From: Macrostomum hystrix
Lineage: Eukaryota; Platyhelminthes; Macrostomidae
NCBI GenBank assembly: GCA_950097015.1
Contig: CATNEN010000031.1
Span: 2,170,001 to 2,234,000 of the forward strand
Direction of reading: 5' to 3'
Length of the DNA stretch: 64,000 bases
The notes under the pieces: model-generated
The model's database searches: none
What the model was told of the DNA's origin: nothing
What the model saw: only the letters and a program-made list of their open reading frames with translations
Part shown: positions 11,220 through 29,200 of the stretch, in pieces
Numbering within the stretch: position 1 is the first letter of the stretch
Layout: each line of letters opens with the position of its first letter
Program-made: the position numbers and the translations under genes

Positions 11220-14200
11220 CTAAATGGGTATAGGGAGGAGGCCCGATTGCCAAGTTCAGTTAGTATGAATAAATTGTATCCAAGCTGACATTTTAGCAAA
11301 TATGGAAATAATGAACAACTGCCAGAATTTCGACCAGCAAAATTCGCGACGCACGCGTGGAGGCAGACAATTACATAGACAATGGACAAGAAAATGCATA
11401 AAGAGAGGAAAATTAACATATTTTTTTTCGAGGAAATTATTATTATTATCAGTTCAACTAATACAAAAAAGCGAATAAAACAAGACGCACTCTGTTAAAG
11501 TAAGACAGTTTATATTGGAATAAGTAAAGTTAGGAAAACTAGAGCGCAGTCGGCAGACAAATTTAAAATGTAGGAAAGGAGATACTAACATGAATATGGA
11601 GCCTGAGCGGCTTTGAAAAGCATCAGGCTGAATAGAAATGCCGACTAAGCTTTCGCATCACATCGACATGATCAGATCTATAAGCCAGCGCTCTTCAATG
11701 CGCCATTTCTCCCCCCTCCCTCCCCATCCTATCTGCTCATACGCTCGTACTAGTCGTTTAGACAAGCGGCCCAAGGCCAGACTGAAATCTCATTTCGGCG
11801 GTGGGTGGGGGGGACTGGAGATGACATGCAAATTTGCCATCATTTCAATCATTGGGGAAAAGGGGCCCAGGAACAGAGTGCCAGACAAGCGAGAGCCGAG
11901 AGACTGGCTGTTAAGCATCGGCGATGTGGCATGTGACACGGGGCACAGGAAAGAAATGAGGATTATAGACGGACCACAAAAACCAGAACAGGGAGAGGGG
12001 CGGAAAGAGGCTGGAGATTTGAGTCGGGCTAGGCCTCAAAAGTGCAAACGCGCGTGCAGCAGCTTCGCCATGCCCCTTCATCTGGGATAGAAGGGCACGG
12101 AAAATAAGGAGAAGAGTCACATGCAGGAAGGGCTAATTCTATTTTTCCCATTGCTAGTCCTTGGCTCCATTACCCATCCCTTTCGAGCGATAACCTCCAA
12201 AGACTGACTGACTGACTGCGGCAGCCATCCCACTTTTTCAAATCTTCCTTCATCCCTGCATTTCCCATCCTATATTCCCAATTTCCATCTCATATTGGAG
12301 AGCAATTCAATTCACGAGGATCTTTCTGGAATGGCCAATAAAATCCACAGTGCATAGTCAGTATAGCCTGCATATCTAGACTAGTCTAGTTAAAAAGGCA
12401 TAGAGAGTTCAGTTTGTGTACTCACATCTCTCCCTAGCAAGCAATTAACTGACTATAGCCAGCATAACAGCAGCTGAGCATTATCGATTAGTTCTCTGCT
12501 TGCCATACAAGAACACCAGCATTAAGCAAGAGAAACAATCTGTCATACTTATAGCTTTTTCCCAATTCCGAGAGAAAAGTTTGCCACTTCGCCAGTGAAC
12601 GGGGGGTAGATAAAACGATTAGGGGAGGGTGAGAGAGCAGGAATGAACGATCGAACTACTAGAACGCGCTGGTCGATTTGAGCCATTGGGAGTGGAGCGA
12701 GACTAGGGAGAAGAAAAGTACAACGAACTAGAAGAGCAGTTTTCATGTGTTAAGCTATAGCCAACCGAAATCACAGAAATCACGAAATCTTGCTTAATAT
12801 TGTCTAGCTAAACTCCAATCGCAGAAATCAAGTAAACACGGTAAGAAAGTGTTGATTTGCGCACCGTTGCACTACACTGCCTATCGTTCTCTCTTTGGAA
12901 CACACGAGCCGCGCGCCAAGTGGAAGTCTCCAACAATTGCCCCTTGACAACAGAGTATATATTGCAGGGGGTAAGAGAAGAGGCAAGAAAGCCAAGCTGC
13001 ATGAGCTGCTGGTTCTGTTGGCAAAGCTAATATTGAACTGGCCTTTTCAGTTCATGCTATATATGAAGAATGAGAATCGGTTGTCAACGCGCCTGCATAT
13101 TATGCACTAGCCACCATCTGTTTTGCATCCTAAACAAGGGACAATTTGCATCTACAAGGGTAGTACTGTAGGTTTTTTCCGCTAAAAGCTTCACCACACC
13201 AGCTCTTCCACCTAACCAGGCATGACTGCACTCAAGCTGAGGCCATTCCAAAAAACTCATCGCCCATCTGCCACTGCTTCTACACAAATTGCGAGCCTCA
13301 TGCCTTCCCACCCACTACCCCATCCAATGCCCACATTAAATATTTACCCACCAGTCCGATGGCCAACCCCCTCCTTCCTCCTCATCCTAGCTCCGTAGGG
13401 ACCCGGCCTGACTTTTTCATTAAGCCTCCTAGGAGAATGTAAATGACAGTGATGCACTTGGAGAGATGGAACATTCAATATTATCCTGACCTCTTTATCC
13501 CATAGCTACACAGAGCCGATCTGTTGCCGATAAAAAATACTGTTGGCCCTGACACTGCTAGCTCAACTAGGACCACGCAGCTGTCTGATTTGCACTTTAC
13601 CATGCCAGGCTTAGGAGAGATGCCTTTACTTAACCAGACTTTACAAGCGATGGCAAAAAATCATTTCCGGCCATCAAATCTGATAAGGGTGAGGCTGTGG
13701 CGTGCCATTAAACAAAAATTGCGATACCGAATAGATACATAGACATTGCGGAGAAGACGACAAGCAGGGAAGAGGGCTGTAAAGATGGCTGGCCATGTCG
13801 ATTGTAGCGAAGGACAGAGAGAGAGAAAGAGATAGGATGCGTTCCCCCCAAGGGAGTGGGTAGAGGACGAGGCCGGGCAGTCCTAGAAAGGCCGTATTAT
13901 ATTAGCTAGCAGGCTATGGGTTGATGCACTGGCGGCGGCAACCCGACACCGCGTGCGCCTGTCTGAGCGGCCCAGCCGCTTCGGGTGACAGCGGCTTCGG
14001 GTTTAGCCTGGCTGCCTCATCTAACCTCCCAGCCCGTCAAGGACAGGGCGCCATGACAACGCATTTGTATCTGCCTCTTCTTCCCCCCTTCAAGCCCTTA
14101 TAACCGAGCCTTCTATGCGTACGGAATTTGTACGCGAGACTGTACACGCGAAACACATCTTGCCCACAGCTCTCACTATTACCTCCCTCTAACTTGGGAT

Positions 14201-14900
14201 CTGGGGCTCGGTGGGGTGGGCGAATATGAAAGCGAGTGAGCCTTTTCAAGCTTCTCCACGCCCCATCCTTTTTTCCTGACCTTAAATCCCCACGGGGAAG
14301 CGGCGACAAGGCGGCGGCCATTGATTTCAAGGCTTGCATTGGCGAATTGGAAGGAAATAAAATGTAGAAATAAAGATTTCTGAGCGGAGTGGCAGTTTGA
14401 CAAAATTCGCGACCTATTTTTTTAACCGAAGAGGGAGAAAATAAAGTTGAGCAGGCGGGACTCAAGAGAGCCGGAAGAAATGCCCAGAAGAGCTTGAGTT
14501 AAGTATATGGGGGAAAGCTCACGAAACTAAAACGGAAAGAAGTGAGACTAAAAGGGTTCTAGCCTGTCTTCTCCATTGCCCAGCAAGCAATTACTAGTCA
14601 ATAGTGCGACAGAGGTTTCTTCTTTTGTGGCCCTAGAAAAAGGCAAGAGGAACATTTAGTGCAGAGACATGGCGCTCACTAAATAGGCCTTCTCCTCTTC
14701 TATAAAAATGGGGAAAAATTGGCGACTAAAATATGTTGAAAAGAGACGGACAGACTGACAGACGCGGATAGAAAGTAAATTGGTCACGAAACCTGCGCAC
14801 TTCCAAATGCTATAAAATATAATGGCGTGACGGACTGACTGAAACGAACTGCAACCCTTGATTCCGATAGAATTATTCATCTCTAAAGGCATCGATTGTT
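11220..14900. other. Intergenic DNA with unconvincing open frames
   Basis: Mixed-composition DNA. Frames at 11638-12090 (+) and 14037-14465 (-) are open, but their conceptual products look random and have no domain that I recognise. A GC-rich patch at 13925-14060 contains a short direct repeat (GCTTCGGGT... twice). No gene can be supported. Confidence 0.4.
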
Positions 14901-14907
14901 AAGGAGT

Positions 14908-15693
14908 CAATGGGATTTGGGATCAGTATTCAGGAATGAGGATTGGGAATCAATGGGATTTGTGATCAGTCTTCAGGAATGAGGATTGGGAATCAATGGG
15001 ATTTGGGATCAGTATTCAGGAATGAGGATTGGGAATCAATGGGGTTTGGGATCAGTCTTCAGGAATGAGGATTGGGAATCAATGGGATTTGCGATCAGTC
15101 TTCAGGAATGAGGATTGGGAATCAATGGGGTTTTGGATCAGTCTTCAGGAATGAGGATTGGGAATCAATGGGGTTTGGGATCAGTCTTCAGGAATGAGGA
15201 TTGGGAATCAATGGGGTTTGGGATCAGTCTTCAGGAATGAGGATTGGGAATCAATGGGGTTTGTGATCAGTCTTCAGGAATGAGGATTGGGAATCAATGG
15301 GGTTTGGGATCAGTCTTCAGGAATGAGGATTGGGAATCAATGGGGTTTGGGATCAGTCTTCAGGAATGAGGATTGGGAATCAATGGTGTTTGGGATCAGT
15401 CTTCAGGAATGAGGATTGGGAATCAATGGGGTTTGGGATCAGTCTTCAGGAATGAGGATTGGGAATCAATGGGGTTTGGGATCAGTCTTCAGGAATGAGG
15501 ATTGGGAATCAACGGGATTTGGGATCAGTCTTCAGGAATGAGGATTGGGAATCAATGGTGTTTGGGATCAGTCTTCAGGAATGAGGATTGGGAATCAATG
15601 GGATTTGGGATCAGTATTCAGGAATGAGGATTGGGAATCAACGGGATTTGGGATCAGTCTTCAGGAATGAGGATTGGGAATCAATGGTGTTTG
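14908..15693. repeat. 43-bp minisatellite
   Basis: About 18 copies of a 43-bp unit containing GGAATGAGGATTGGGAATCA. Variation is concentrated in two positions (GGGGTTT / GGGATTT / GGTGTTT, and CAGTCTTC / CAGTATTC). It is intergenic and lies between the GalNAc-transferase and calmodulin genes. Confidence 0.95.
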
Positions 15694-15699
15694 GAGATT

Positions 15700-17230
15700 G
15701 TACAGAGAATCTGTACAGTGAATTGGTTGATTTAGGATTCGAGCCAGAGACTAGACTAAGCAAGTTAATTAGATTCTGAACATAGATTTCGTAGGAGAAA
15801 TCTGGATTCACATAGGGATATTTAAATTTCAGCAATAAAATGGAAATATCCAGTCCGTCGTTTAGGAGCATAAAATGGCCAGCATAAAAAAGCATTGTCC
15901 CTAATAAGCGAGGAGTCCTACTGAATGAGGACAAAAAGAATGCATTAAGAACTGCATTTTTAATCAGTCATTAACAAAAAATGCAGTTTTTGCTTTAGGC
16001 AGTTTAATGGCTAAAGGGAGTTGGACTAAATTAAAGATTATAATTCAATAGTCAATGCAGCAGACCTAATTAAGATATCTTGCCCAATTGACACTAAACT
16101 CTGTTCTGTGCAATTCAAAGTACGCTTAATTTTACTGCGCGCCTTACCTCTCTACTTTCTATACGAGTCTATATTTATATGTAGCTTCTCTATCTATGCT
16201 TCTAAAAGCAGAAGAGTCGTATGAAAAGACGTATTTCAAGTGTGGAAAGGTCACAGCACAGACCGCTGCGCAAGACGTCTGTTAGAATCGGCAGAAGAAA
16301 TATACAGAAGCAGATTCGTTATGCAGACTAGTTCTAGTCTAAGCGGCCAAAATAAACTACTGACTACCTGAAGACTGAAGGGGCAAATTAGTGACTCTCA
16401 AAGACACGCTTTATATTGTTTGATTGAATTCGATAAAATATTATACAAATAATAATTTATCATCTTTTTAATCAATAGAAATCCAATATAAAAATCCTGA
16501 ATCTTACACTTAATTCTAGAAAGTTGTTAAGAACCTACTTCAAGCCACACCAAAAGGCAAAATGAGATGAAATCGAAGGAAATTTTAAACTTTGGCAAAA
16601 ATCTAAGCCAACTGTCCATAGCGTAATTAAACAATGATTTAATCAAAGCAAAGCTGGGAGCTAAACAAGTAAAGTTATTAGCACTATAATCAGTTGTTAT
16701 AAGAAGCTATAATTAAAAAGCGAATTTAGAAAATTGAAATCATAGAATATGTTAAACAAAAAAAACAGAATTTCTTTATTTAGAAAGCATTCGACAGACT
16801 AAATTATTATTGTTTAAATAACACGCAGAGAGTGTTCTAGAGCATACAAAAGATTTCAATTTGTATTGAACGGAAAGATTACCGGACAACTTTCCTGCCA
16901 GACGAGTAGCGGCTCATCGCGCGTGCATGTTCTGTTATTCCTTATTGCTTGTGTGTGTTGTCTAGTGCTATTTTTTTCTGTGCGCCTAATGTAATACCCT
17001 TAGTAACAGTATGTGGAATGGATCGGTACAAGATCAGACAGAGAAGGAAAAGAGACAAGGAGTAGTTAGTTTGTAATGTCAAATATAATTACTATAAATC
17101 TGAAGGAAGTTGACTTGCTGAGTCAGTAAAGGAGTCGATTTACATCGCAGAGCATTGGATAGAGGAGTTAGGTGTACAAGCTGTGCCATTGTGCGCCGCC
17201 CGCCTTATTTTCCAATTCTGTTATCTGTGA
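15700..17230. other. Intergenic DNA and probable calmodulin 3' untranslated region
   Basis: AT-rich and without coding frames. On the minus strand an AATAAA (plus strand TTTATT at 16775-16780) lies about 450 bp past the calmodulin stop codon and is a plausible poly(A) signal for it. Confidence 0.4.
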
Positions 17231-17233
17231 ATT

Positions 17234-19693
<2,460 letters not shown>

Positions 19694-19699
19694 GTCTAA

Positions 19700-22100
19700 T
19701 TTTTAATAAAAACCTTGATAGCAGAATCTGATTCAGAAAAGATAATTATTTTAGTCCCTTGCTTTAGACTGGAAAAATGCAATGAGTTGCACAGCAGTTA
19801 GCTTATTATGTACGTTGAAACTTTAAAGCCTGTGGGAAAATGACTGAAGAATGCTTTTCTGAACGATCCAATAGAAAACAAGTAACCAAGGAAACTACCG
19901 CCGAATCGCCATGCAACACTGCGGAGGGATAGGAAAACGGCCGTTGTACTGCTACGTTAATTTTTCCCTCAATCTACTTGTCCATCAAACGTCGTTATTT
20001 ACGAACTTTATCTTAAGACATAGACATAGACCGTGATTTGACCAAGGACCACTAGAAGAAGACTAGGACCTCTTCTTCTAGTGGTCCTTTGATTTGGCTT
20101 TAATATCTGCGAAATTCCACTCTTGACCAAATACACAGGAATGGAATACGCAGTACTAGTACAATAACTTCTCGGAATATATAAAAAGAGGATACTAACG
20201 CTCGAGATGATATAGAGCGATAGCAAGAAATGAATTAGAAACCATTTAGCAATCAAGTCTACTCCTAGTAGTCCTTGTTAGCAATACCTACTTTGCTGAT
20301 TAAAATTAAAATATTAAAATAATTATAATTAAAAAAACTACTAGTAATTCGTCTTGACGCTTTAGCAAGTTGTGGCAGGTGGCATGCCCCTGCATCGATC
20401 GAATGACCACCAAAAACATTAAAGTTGCACCGGCTTCCAATTAATGTGGCTGCGCCTCCATAGGACACGCCAACACGCCACAAAAAAGGATCCCAGTGGC
20501 TAAGTATCTATCTATCTAGCTGTTACTTGCTCACTTATAGCAAAAAAAGATATTATAGCCTTATAACCACACATTTGTCCCTATCTAAGTATTGTAGTAA
20601 AAAAGAGAGCTGCATTAAGACGTATAGAATTAGGATTTTATAGTAGACAAATGCGACCTGACGATTGTTGCTTTAAAACCATACGAATCACGTTTTTCTT
20701 TTCTACATGTACATGCACGTTGCGTACATACTGTACCTATTAGAAAAACTCAACAGTGAGCACTTATTATACTATTCGTATTAAAGCACGCTTTTACGAA
20801 CTTTTTTAAGTTTGCTACTAACTTAATGAGAAACACAGTCGTTTTATACGAAACAATTATTGCATTGTGCAGTTTCTTAATTTGTATTGTTACAAAAATA
20901 TTGTAGTAACTGTAATATATTGGTAGCTAACAAATATCCTGACATGTATGAGTATATGCATTAAATACATCGAAGGTGTTCCTGATTCGTTTTCAGGAAA
21001 AGCTAGCAGGATAATTGGAAGAAAATTGAAACCAGCGGGCATATTCTGAGTTTCCACTGACTAAACAGAGTATAATGATGATTGTTATAAATAACACAAT
21101 TAGTGCTTAGGTGGTTTGCACAAACGAACATGTCTGAAGTTAGATAAATATTAATTATAAATTAGCGCACAAGAAACCCAAACAAGGGAGACAGGAAATT
21201 CAGCAAAACGAGAACAGGAAACGAGAGATGAAGAACACATGAATTCAACAGAAACACCGACAAGAAAAGCTGGTGCAAACAATTGAGAAGCCGCAAAATG
21301 GGACTGGCACATAACAATGAGGAATACATGTCAACTGCAGAAGTGTTTTCACTTACAAGCAAAATGAATGCACAGTATTACATCGTTATAAAAATGCACC
21401 ACAAGAATGCGCATGAGCTTTTGAAACACTGTACACACTAGAAGAAACACACTATAAATACGCAATGTAGCATGCAAATCCAAACTGAAGGCCAAAAAAC
21501 AACACAAAAATGCGCAGCGCATATGAAAACATGCGCAATGAAAACTTTGCAATGCAATTTTAAAGCGAATGTTAATTTGAGGCTTTTTATTTTAAACAAA
21601 ATTGTGGATGCAATAAAGTGGGAAAATGTAAAGAAGTACTTATAGCCATTTCGATTTGATTTCGATTTTATTTACAACACAGGAGAGTAAAACCAAATGC
21701 GATGTATAAAGCATGCAAAGGAACACTAGTTGCGTAAATGATCTCAATATAGGTAGTAAATTTGTCCTACTATCTATAAAGTGAACAGTAAGTAGGATGC
21801 AAGACATTTTGCCGTTATATTTGAGCAGAAAGTAATAGTGGTATTATTAGGCATTGTACAATATAAAGTACGAGTAGGTAAATTGTATATAGAAATAAGT
21901 GCCAGCGCCAAGCACTCTTCTGGATTCTCTATTTCATCCCTCACAGAATCCAAACCGGTATTTCCACACGATTTCCATTTCCTTCTCCTTAATAAACACT
22001 TTAAATTTCTCGCTGAATTTTACTTCCATTCGTTTTCAACTCTCCTTAATGCTTAAAAAAAGTACCCATTTTCAAACAGGAAATCCCGAAACGCTAATTA
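19700..22100. other. Intergenic DNA between calmodulin and the YY1-like gene
   Basis: AT-rich DNA holding the presumed calmodulin promoter (minus strand) and the 3' untranslated region of the YY1-like gene. Minus-strand AATAAA candidates lie at 21586-21591 and 21667-21672. A perfect hairpin is listed separately. Small open frames here have no recognisable content. Confidence 0.45.
20044..20089. repeat. Perfect 19-bp inverted repeat with 8-nt loop
   Basis: Arms 20044-20062 and 20071-20089 (AAGGACCACTAGAAGAAGA and its exact complement) flank the loop CTAGGACC. It lies about 350 bp upstream of the calmodulin ATG exon. It could be cruciform-forming DNA, part of a small inverted-repeat element or a transcribed hairpin; nothing in the sequence decides this. 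Confidence 0.85.
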
Positions 22101-22128
22101 AGTAGTTCATTATGCAACAATTGTATAA

Positions 22129-24399
<2,271 letters not shown>

Positions 24400-27215
24400 G
24401 TCTTAATCTTTATAAAGAATAAAATGAAACTAAAAGTGTGTCACAAAATGTTAACCTAGCTGTAGTTCGTTCTTAGCTGATTTGAATAATGAAGTCCAGC
24501 ATGTGATAAACCAGGAATGGCATTATTCTTTTTGACTGGCGTCGAGCTGACGTGACAAAAATATTATAAAGGGTACCTTCTTTTCTTTTTTCCTTTCTTT
24601 CGGTGGAAGGACTTGTAATTTCCTTGCTAATAGACAAAACTACACGTTTTTACCGTTCGTTGAAGTACATGAAAGCTGGGTCATAAGGAAATTCTACTTA
24701 TTGTATACAGTTTCAATAAAAGACACAATTGCAATAAAGACTGAATGTCTTAGACACCTCAAATTAAAATACGCTTCTTCTTTCTTCCGGGTTTAAACAC
24801 AGCTTAAACAAACGTTCTAAAAATTAAAAGGCAGCTTACTTTTACATGTTGAAGATTTTCTTAAATTTTAGAAAAAGCAGACATCCTTACTTAAAATGAT
24901 CACTCGATTAAAAACTGAAGCGATCGAAAACGAATCATACGCATTTTGGCCTTTATTAAGCCAGGATTAGTGATATAAGCTTTTTAAGCTGTGTTAAAAA
25001 TGAGCTCGTTTAAAGGACAAAATTATAGATTTTTCAGCAGTTACGGTAAAGAGGGTGGAACCATTGTTGGCGCTTTTACAAATGTTTTTTTATCGTACGA
25101 TGTTTTTTTATAAATGGCTGAACCAATGTCAAGAAAATAATTTTCCTAAAGGTAGGAAGGTTTAATAGAAAAACTTAATTTTAAAGAAAATATGGTGCTT
25201 TTCTAGCATTGTTGGCTTTTGCACTTTGAACTGAATAAGTATTTAGTGAGCAAAATCTGCATTCGATAAAGAACTGCACGAAAAATGGCAAGTTTAGTTA
25301 GCTTTTTTGTTTGCAACCTTACAAATTATGTTTTAGTTTGCTTAGTGAGTAATATTTGTGTGAAAACTGAAATCGTTCGGGGGAATTAGTTATTTGCAGC
25401 CGGAAAGAGATCGCGGTTCTCTAGGATTTAATAGTGCAAGCTCATCTGCTTATCTGCCTTTGAATCTCCATGATGGCGCTTATCAGCTTTCCAAAGACCT
25501 GACCAACATGTTTCTCGGCAGCTGAAAAAGGATGCTATAGCATTCATTCATATTGTTTTCGATGAAATCAGATTTTTTATAATGTATTGCATTTGCTTTT
25601 ACATTGCTCGAACGATCAAGAACTTGGAATGGCTTATATATTTATCAACTAATTTACAAATTCATCACTTTATTGTCTATTTAAAGAAAAATAGAATATT
25701 TTAACGTATATTAGAGAGACGTACTCTTGTATATTATTTAATCCATAACTCGTTTTTAATTATAAATAGTGTGTAAGTAGTATATGAAGAGAATATCCTA
25801 TAACGATGCTTTTTTGAAAAACTATTACTTTTGCGTGAGTATCATGGTACGAGCTACCTGTTGCGTTACATAAAAATACTTTTCGACTCGACTTACTTCG
25901 TACTAACTCACTACATTAACTAAATCCCTATGTATCTCTCGATATTTTATTTTTTAATTCCGGTTTTTAAGGTATTTGAATGTTTGAGTTAAATTGTCTT
26001 AAATGCGACCTTTACGATCGTAGGACACTGACATGATTTTTCTAGCTGTAGTATAGAACCGTCAGTGCAGCATGCCTAAATACGTTTACATGACTAAATG
26101 AAGTAAAACTGTACTTTTAATCCCTCTCAGCGCATGCAGATTTCGCACAGTAGCGCATGTTCGTGTAATAATTACTAACTATAATTACTAATTGCTAACC
26201 GCATTGATCTGGTATTTTGCATAATAAAAATGTTATAATGAGCAGAACGGATTTGGGAATGTGTAGACTAAAACTTGGTCATTACAGCCACCACAATATG
26301 CAGCTTTATTTGAATTTACTAGCTGTCATTTTCATCCTGTGTGTTAGCTGATTTGTTTAATAATGTAGAATTATAATGCTTCAACCCTTTAATTATTGGG
26401 TTGGTTAGAGTAAGGTTGTAGAGCACACTGGAGTTTGCAGTGCCACTGCGCATGCATCCTCGTAATTAATTTCTCTTTATTTTTTGTTGAATGGCTTGTG
26501 GTCACAAAATCCAGATGTTAAAATTTAAAAACAACATGGAGCCTTGTCGGACTGTTGTCTCTGCAACAGGGTTTAGTTTAAATTAACCTTGTAGTTTGGC
26601 TTTTTAACTATTGTTCTGCTAAGTAAAGCTATTTATTTATGCTCTGCACACAGCACCATGCCGTAAGGAGAAAACATGTTTTCACTAAACATGCAATGAA
26701 TAGAACTATTCATTTGGCAGACACTATGCAGAGCCATTTGCATGTGACAAAAAAGAAACAAGATTCTATGTGATTTCCATGAACCAAATGGCAATTGCCT
26801 GCCACCGACACAGCTGCATTCTCTGTTACATTGAATACAATGCTTTTCCTAAAATAGACTTTTGTCATTACTGCCAGCACACAATTAGTAACTGTGTGCT
26901 GTTATTGGACAAAAGCAGCTTTGCTTTCCCAATTGAGCCTAATAAAAATAGAATTAACCTGAGCACAGGCCATTATTTGTGCTCAATCCGCTTTTCTCAC
27001 TTCTTAACCAAACATTCGTCTCTCGTTCGCAGCACGACAGATTCGATGTCAACACGCGCACTCGACACGATTACGACAGAAAATGAGATCATTGTTATTG
27101 CAGGCTCTGCAAAGTCACGCAGAGTTTCACATTGGCCAAGCTCTTACTGCCTGGCTGCTTGTTTGTGTATTGTGCCAACCCCACTCCTCAGCAACCCACG
27201 CGCACGCTGTACATC
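24400..27215. other. Intergenic DNA between two divergent genes
   Basis: AT-rich region between the YY1-like gene (-) and the small gene at 27329 (+). It must contain both promoters. The frame at 26770-27228 (+) is open but looks like a chance frame running into the TATA box. I see no repeats or RNA genes. Confidence 0.45.
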
Positions 27216-27221
27216 CAGCGG

Positions 27222-27231
27222 TATATAAATA
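27222..27231 (+). promoter_or_regulatory. TATA box of the small intronless gene
   Basis: TATATAAATA lies 98 bp before the ATG at 27329, with GC-rich sequence on both sides. A transcription start about 30 bp downstream would give a 5' leader of about 70 nt. It is the clearest core promoter that I see in the window. Confidence 0.7.
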
Positions 27232-27328
27232 GCGGCTCGGCTGGGCTTGGAAGAGAACGAACCTGAGCTTCTGACCCAATCCTTCAATCTCTCGAATATT
27301 TTGTCAGCTGTTAGTTTCCAAAAAGGCA

Positions 27329-27532
27329 ATGAAGACCGTGCGCTTCAACAAGGAGGTGACTGTGTGGTATTTCTACAATGAGACCGACTGCCGACGAAGG
27401 CGTTCTCGCTCGTCTTCGTTCTCGCAGACTTTCGACCGAATCTGGGCCGATATCTCTCGGTATCTGAAGAGCAGCGATTCGCACCAGCAGCAGCAGCAGC
27501 AGCTCGAGACCGCAGGCGCAGGTGCTCGATGA
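27329..27532 (+). CDS. 67-aa protein with PP1-docking (RVxF-type) motif, possible PPP1R15-like regulator
   Basis: A complete intronless unit: TATA box at 27222, ATG at 27329, stop at 27530-27532 and AATAAA at 27569. The N-terminus reads MKTVRFNKEVTVWYF. KTVRF fits the protein phosphatase 1 docking consensus, and the spacing VRF-x3-VTV resembles the core of GADD34/CReP (PPP1R15), where KVRF is followed by VTV and an aromatic stretch. A basic-serine segment (CRRRRSRSSS) and an amphipathic helix (FDRIWADISRYL) follow, then a short Gln run. The PPP1R15 comparison is from memory and covers only about 12 residues, so function is inference. The rest has no domain that I recognise. The leader is short and the open frame is in a GC-rich island, which supports a real gene. 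Confidence 0.65.
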   Translation: MKTVRFNKEVTVWYFYNETDCRRRRSRSSSFSQTFDRIWADISRYLKSSDSHQQQQQQLETAGAGAR

Positions 27533-27568
27533 CAATAGAAATCGATCATGATAATGGCAATACAGAGG

Positions 27569-27574
27569 AATAAA
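27569..27574 (+). terminator. Poly(A) signal of the 67-aa protein gene
   Basis: AATAAA, 37 nt after the stop codon and followed within 20 nt by ATGTACAGTG-type sequence. This makes a very compact transcript of roughly 350 nt. Confidence 0.6.
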
Positions 27575-27579
27575 TCGAT

Positions 27580-29180
27580 GCAATGTACAGTGCTTTCAAT
27601 TTCCAAATTTACTGCGTGCTACCTCATGAGTTCTGTGTGTTGTGTATTTGGACAGTTTGCCAATCAGCATGCATAATATGCTCGATCGTACTAAGGATCA
27701 AATGCTCCAGCCATACTCTGTGTAATTCCCATTCGAGTGTTTTTAGCATTGCCAATTGCAAGGACAACTTAGCATAAACTTGCCAAAAAAATCGTTATAT
27801 ACAGAGCTTCACAATAGTCCCATTTTCATGCTGTACTTACTCTATTTGTTTTTCGATTTAGCAACACAAACGACAGTAATTTTGATGTAAATAAAAAGCG
27901 CGAAATCATGACAGGTCATCATGATAATGATCAAACAATTACAATGTCTTTACATTCACAAAATCTATATAGATCTCTTTTAATTGGCTTATCTTTAAGT
28001 CTTCAAGTCTTAACTCTCTAAAGAGAACTAACAGTAGAAAGTTGTAGTTGCAGTGGAAGTGAGTTCGTTTTAGCCCAAATTAATTCGCGCCTTCACTGGA
28101 AAAATTTGTGTCCTTTAGCAAGACCCTTAATTCTGCATTACTTCAGTTCACCCTGCTGTTAATTGGGTACCAGCATTATCTGAGGTAATTAAGGATGGGT
28201 GCAGCTTCCCCCCAGTCCATGGACTGAACAACCGTACACAGTCACTGTTCAGATGCGTCGCGCAATAGCTGCGGCTGTGCTGTCGGCTGCACATCTGATC
28301 CGACTGCGGCAGGTGCGATCAATTATTATTATTATAAAATTATTATAATTATATTACACAGCTAGACAGAGACCACGCTCGTTTAGTATAGTAGACTAGC
28401 TTGTGCGCCCCAATTTCCTGAATGATTTTGACTTTCATGGTTTAGCGCACAAAGTGCCCTAAGCCTTCTCGCTCTTCTGCGCCAAAAATTGATGTAGCCT
28501 CGCCACTGAATCGAGCTCACGAACTATGGTGCGAGAGGCAGTTGCTGTGCCATTGTACCAAAGACGTCTTTATGTGAGGAGTTTTCCTTAGCAACCTAAT
28601 TGGATGGCATCTGCTGGGGTTGCCAGGGTCTAGTGAAATGGGCGGTGGTGTCAACTTTGTTGGCGCTAATCTTTTATACAAGATTTACACCTCGCTACTC
28701 GCAGTAGACCATTGAAAATATATCAGCCGTATTTTAGTTCTCGTAGTACAAGTGCTGGAGCAATACTGCAGCATCGGAAGACGCTGAACGTTACGAGTCC
28801 CAGGGGGGGGGGCAAATAGAACTGGGATTTTGAGAATTTTGCAGACTTAATTCGGAGCAGAAAATTGCATCGCATTCCAGCTTTATACATGTCCAATATG
28901 AATAATTACAATAAAAGAATGATATACATAGAGTCTGCTTTCCAAGCTCCTGTAATTCAATCCGAAATTCGTGCATTCACTTTTTTCTTAAGAGGGGGTG
29001 GGGCGCGAACACAAGTTGCACTATTATGATCAATCCATCACCAGCCTTTCTCACTTTCCATTTCCTTTCTCATTTCCTCTCCGACCCCGTCGCATTCTCT
29101 ATCTCCATATCCTTATTATGAGTTTCTCTATACTAGGGGTCGGGAACAAAGATACTAAATTATATACCATATATACTTAG
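27580..29180. other. Intergenic DNA with one SINE
   Basis: No coding frames that I can support. It contains the SINE-B body listed separately and short AT-rich stretches. Confidence 0.45.
28090..28330 (+). mobile_element. SINE-B body, head not recognisable
   Basis: It shares with the copies near 37700 and 48740 the block TTGTGTCCTTTAGCAAGACC, then CAGTTCACC, GGTACCAGCATTA and CCCCAGTCCATGGACTGAAC. The tRNA-like head is missing or too diverged to see. Confidence 0.75.
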
Positions 29181-29200
29181 TGGAGAGCTGAGACCCAGGT

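Noticed and set aside
11638-12090. 150-codon open frame
   Set aside because: Composition looks random, there is no domain, start context or splice structure, and a complementary frame is open opposite part of it.
14037-14465. 142-codon minus-strand frame
   Set aside because: No recognisable motif; it overlaps a GC-rich patch that keeps several frames open by chance.
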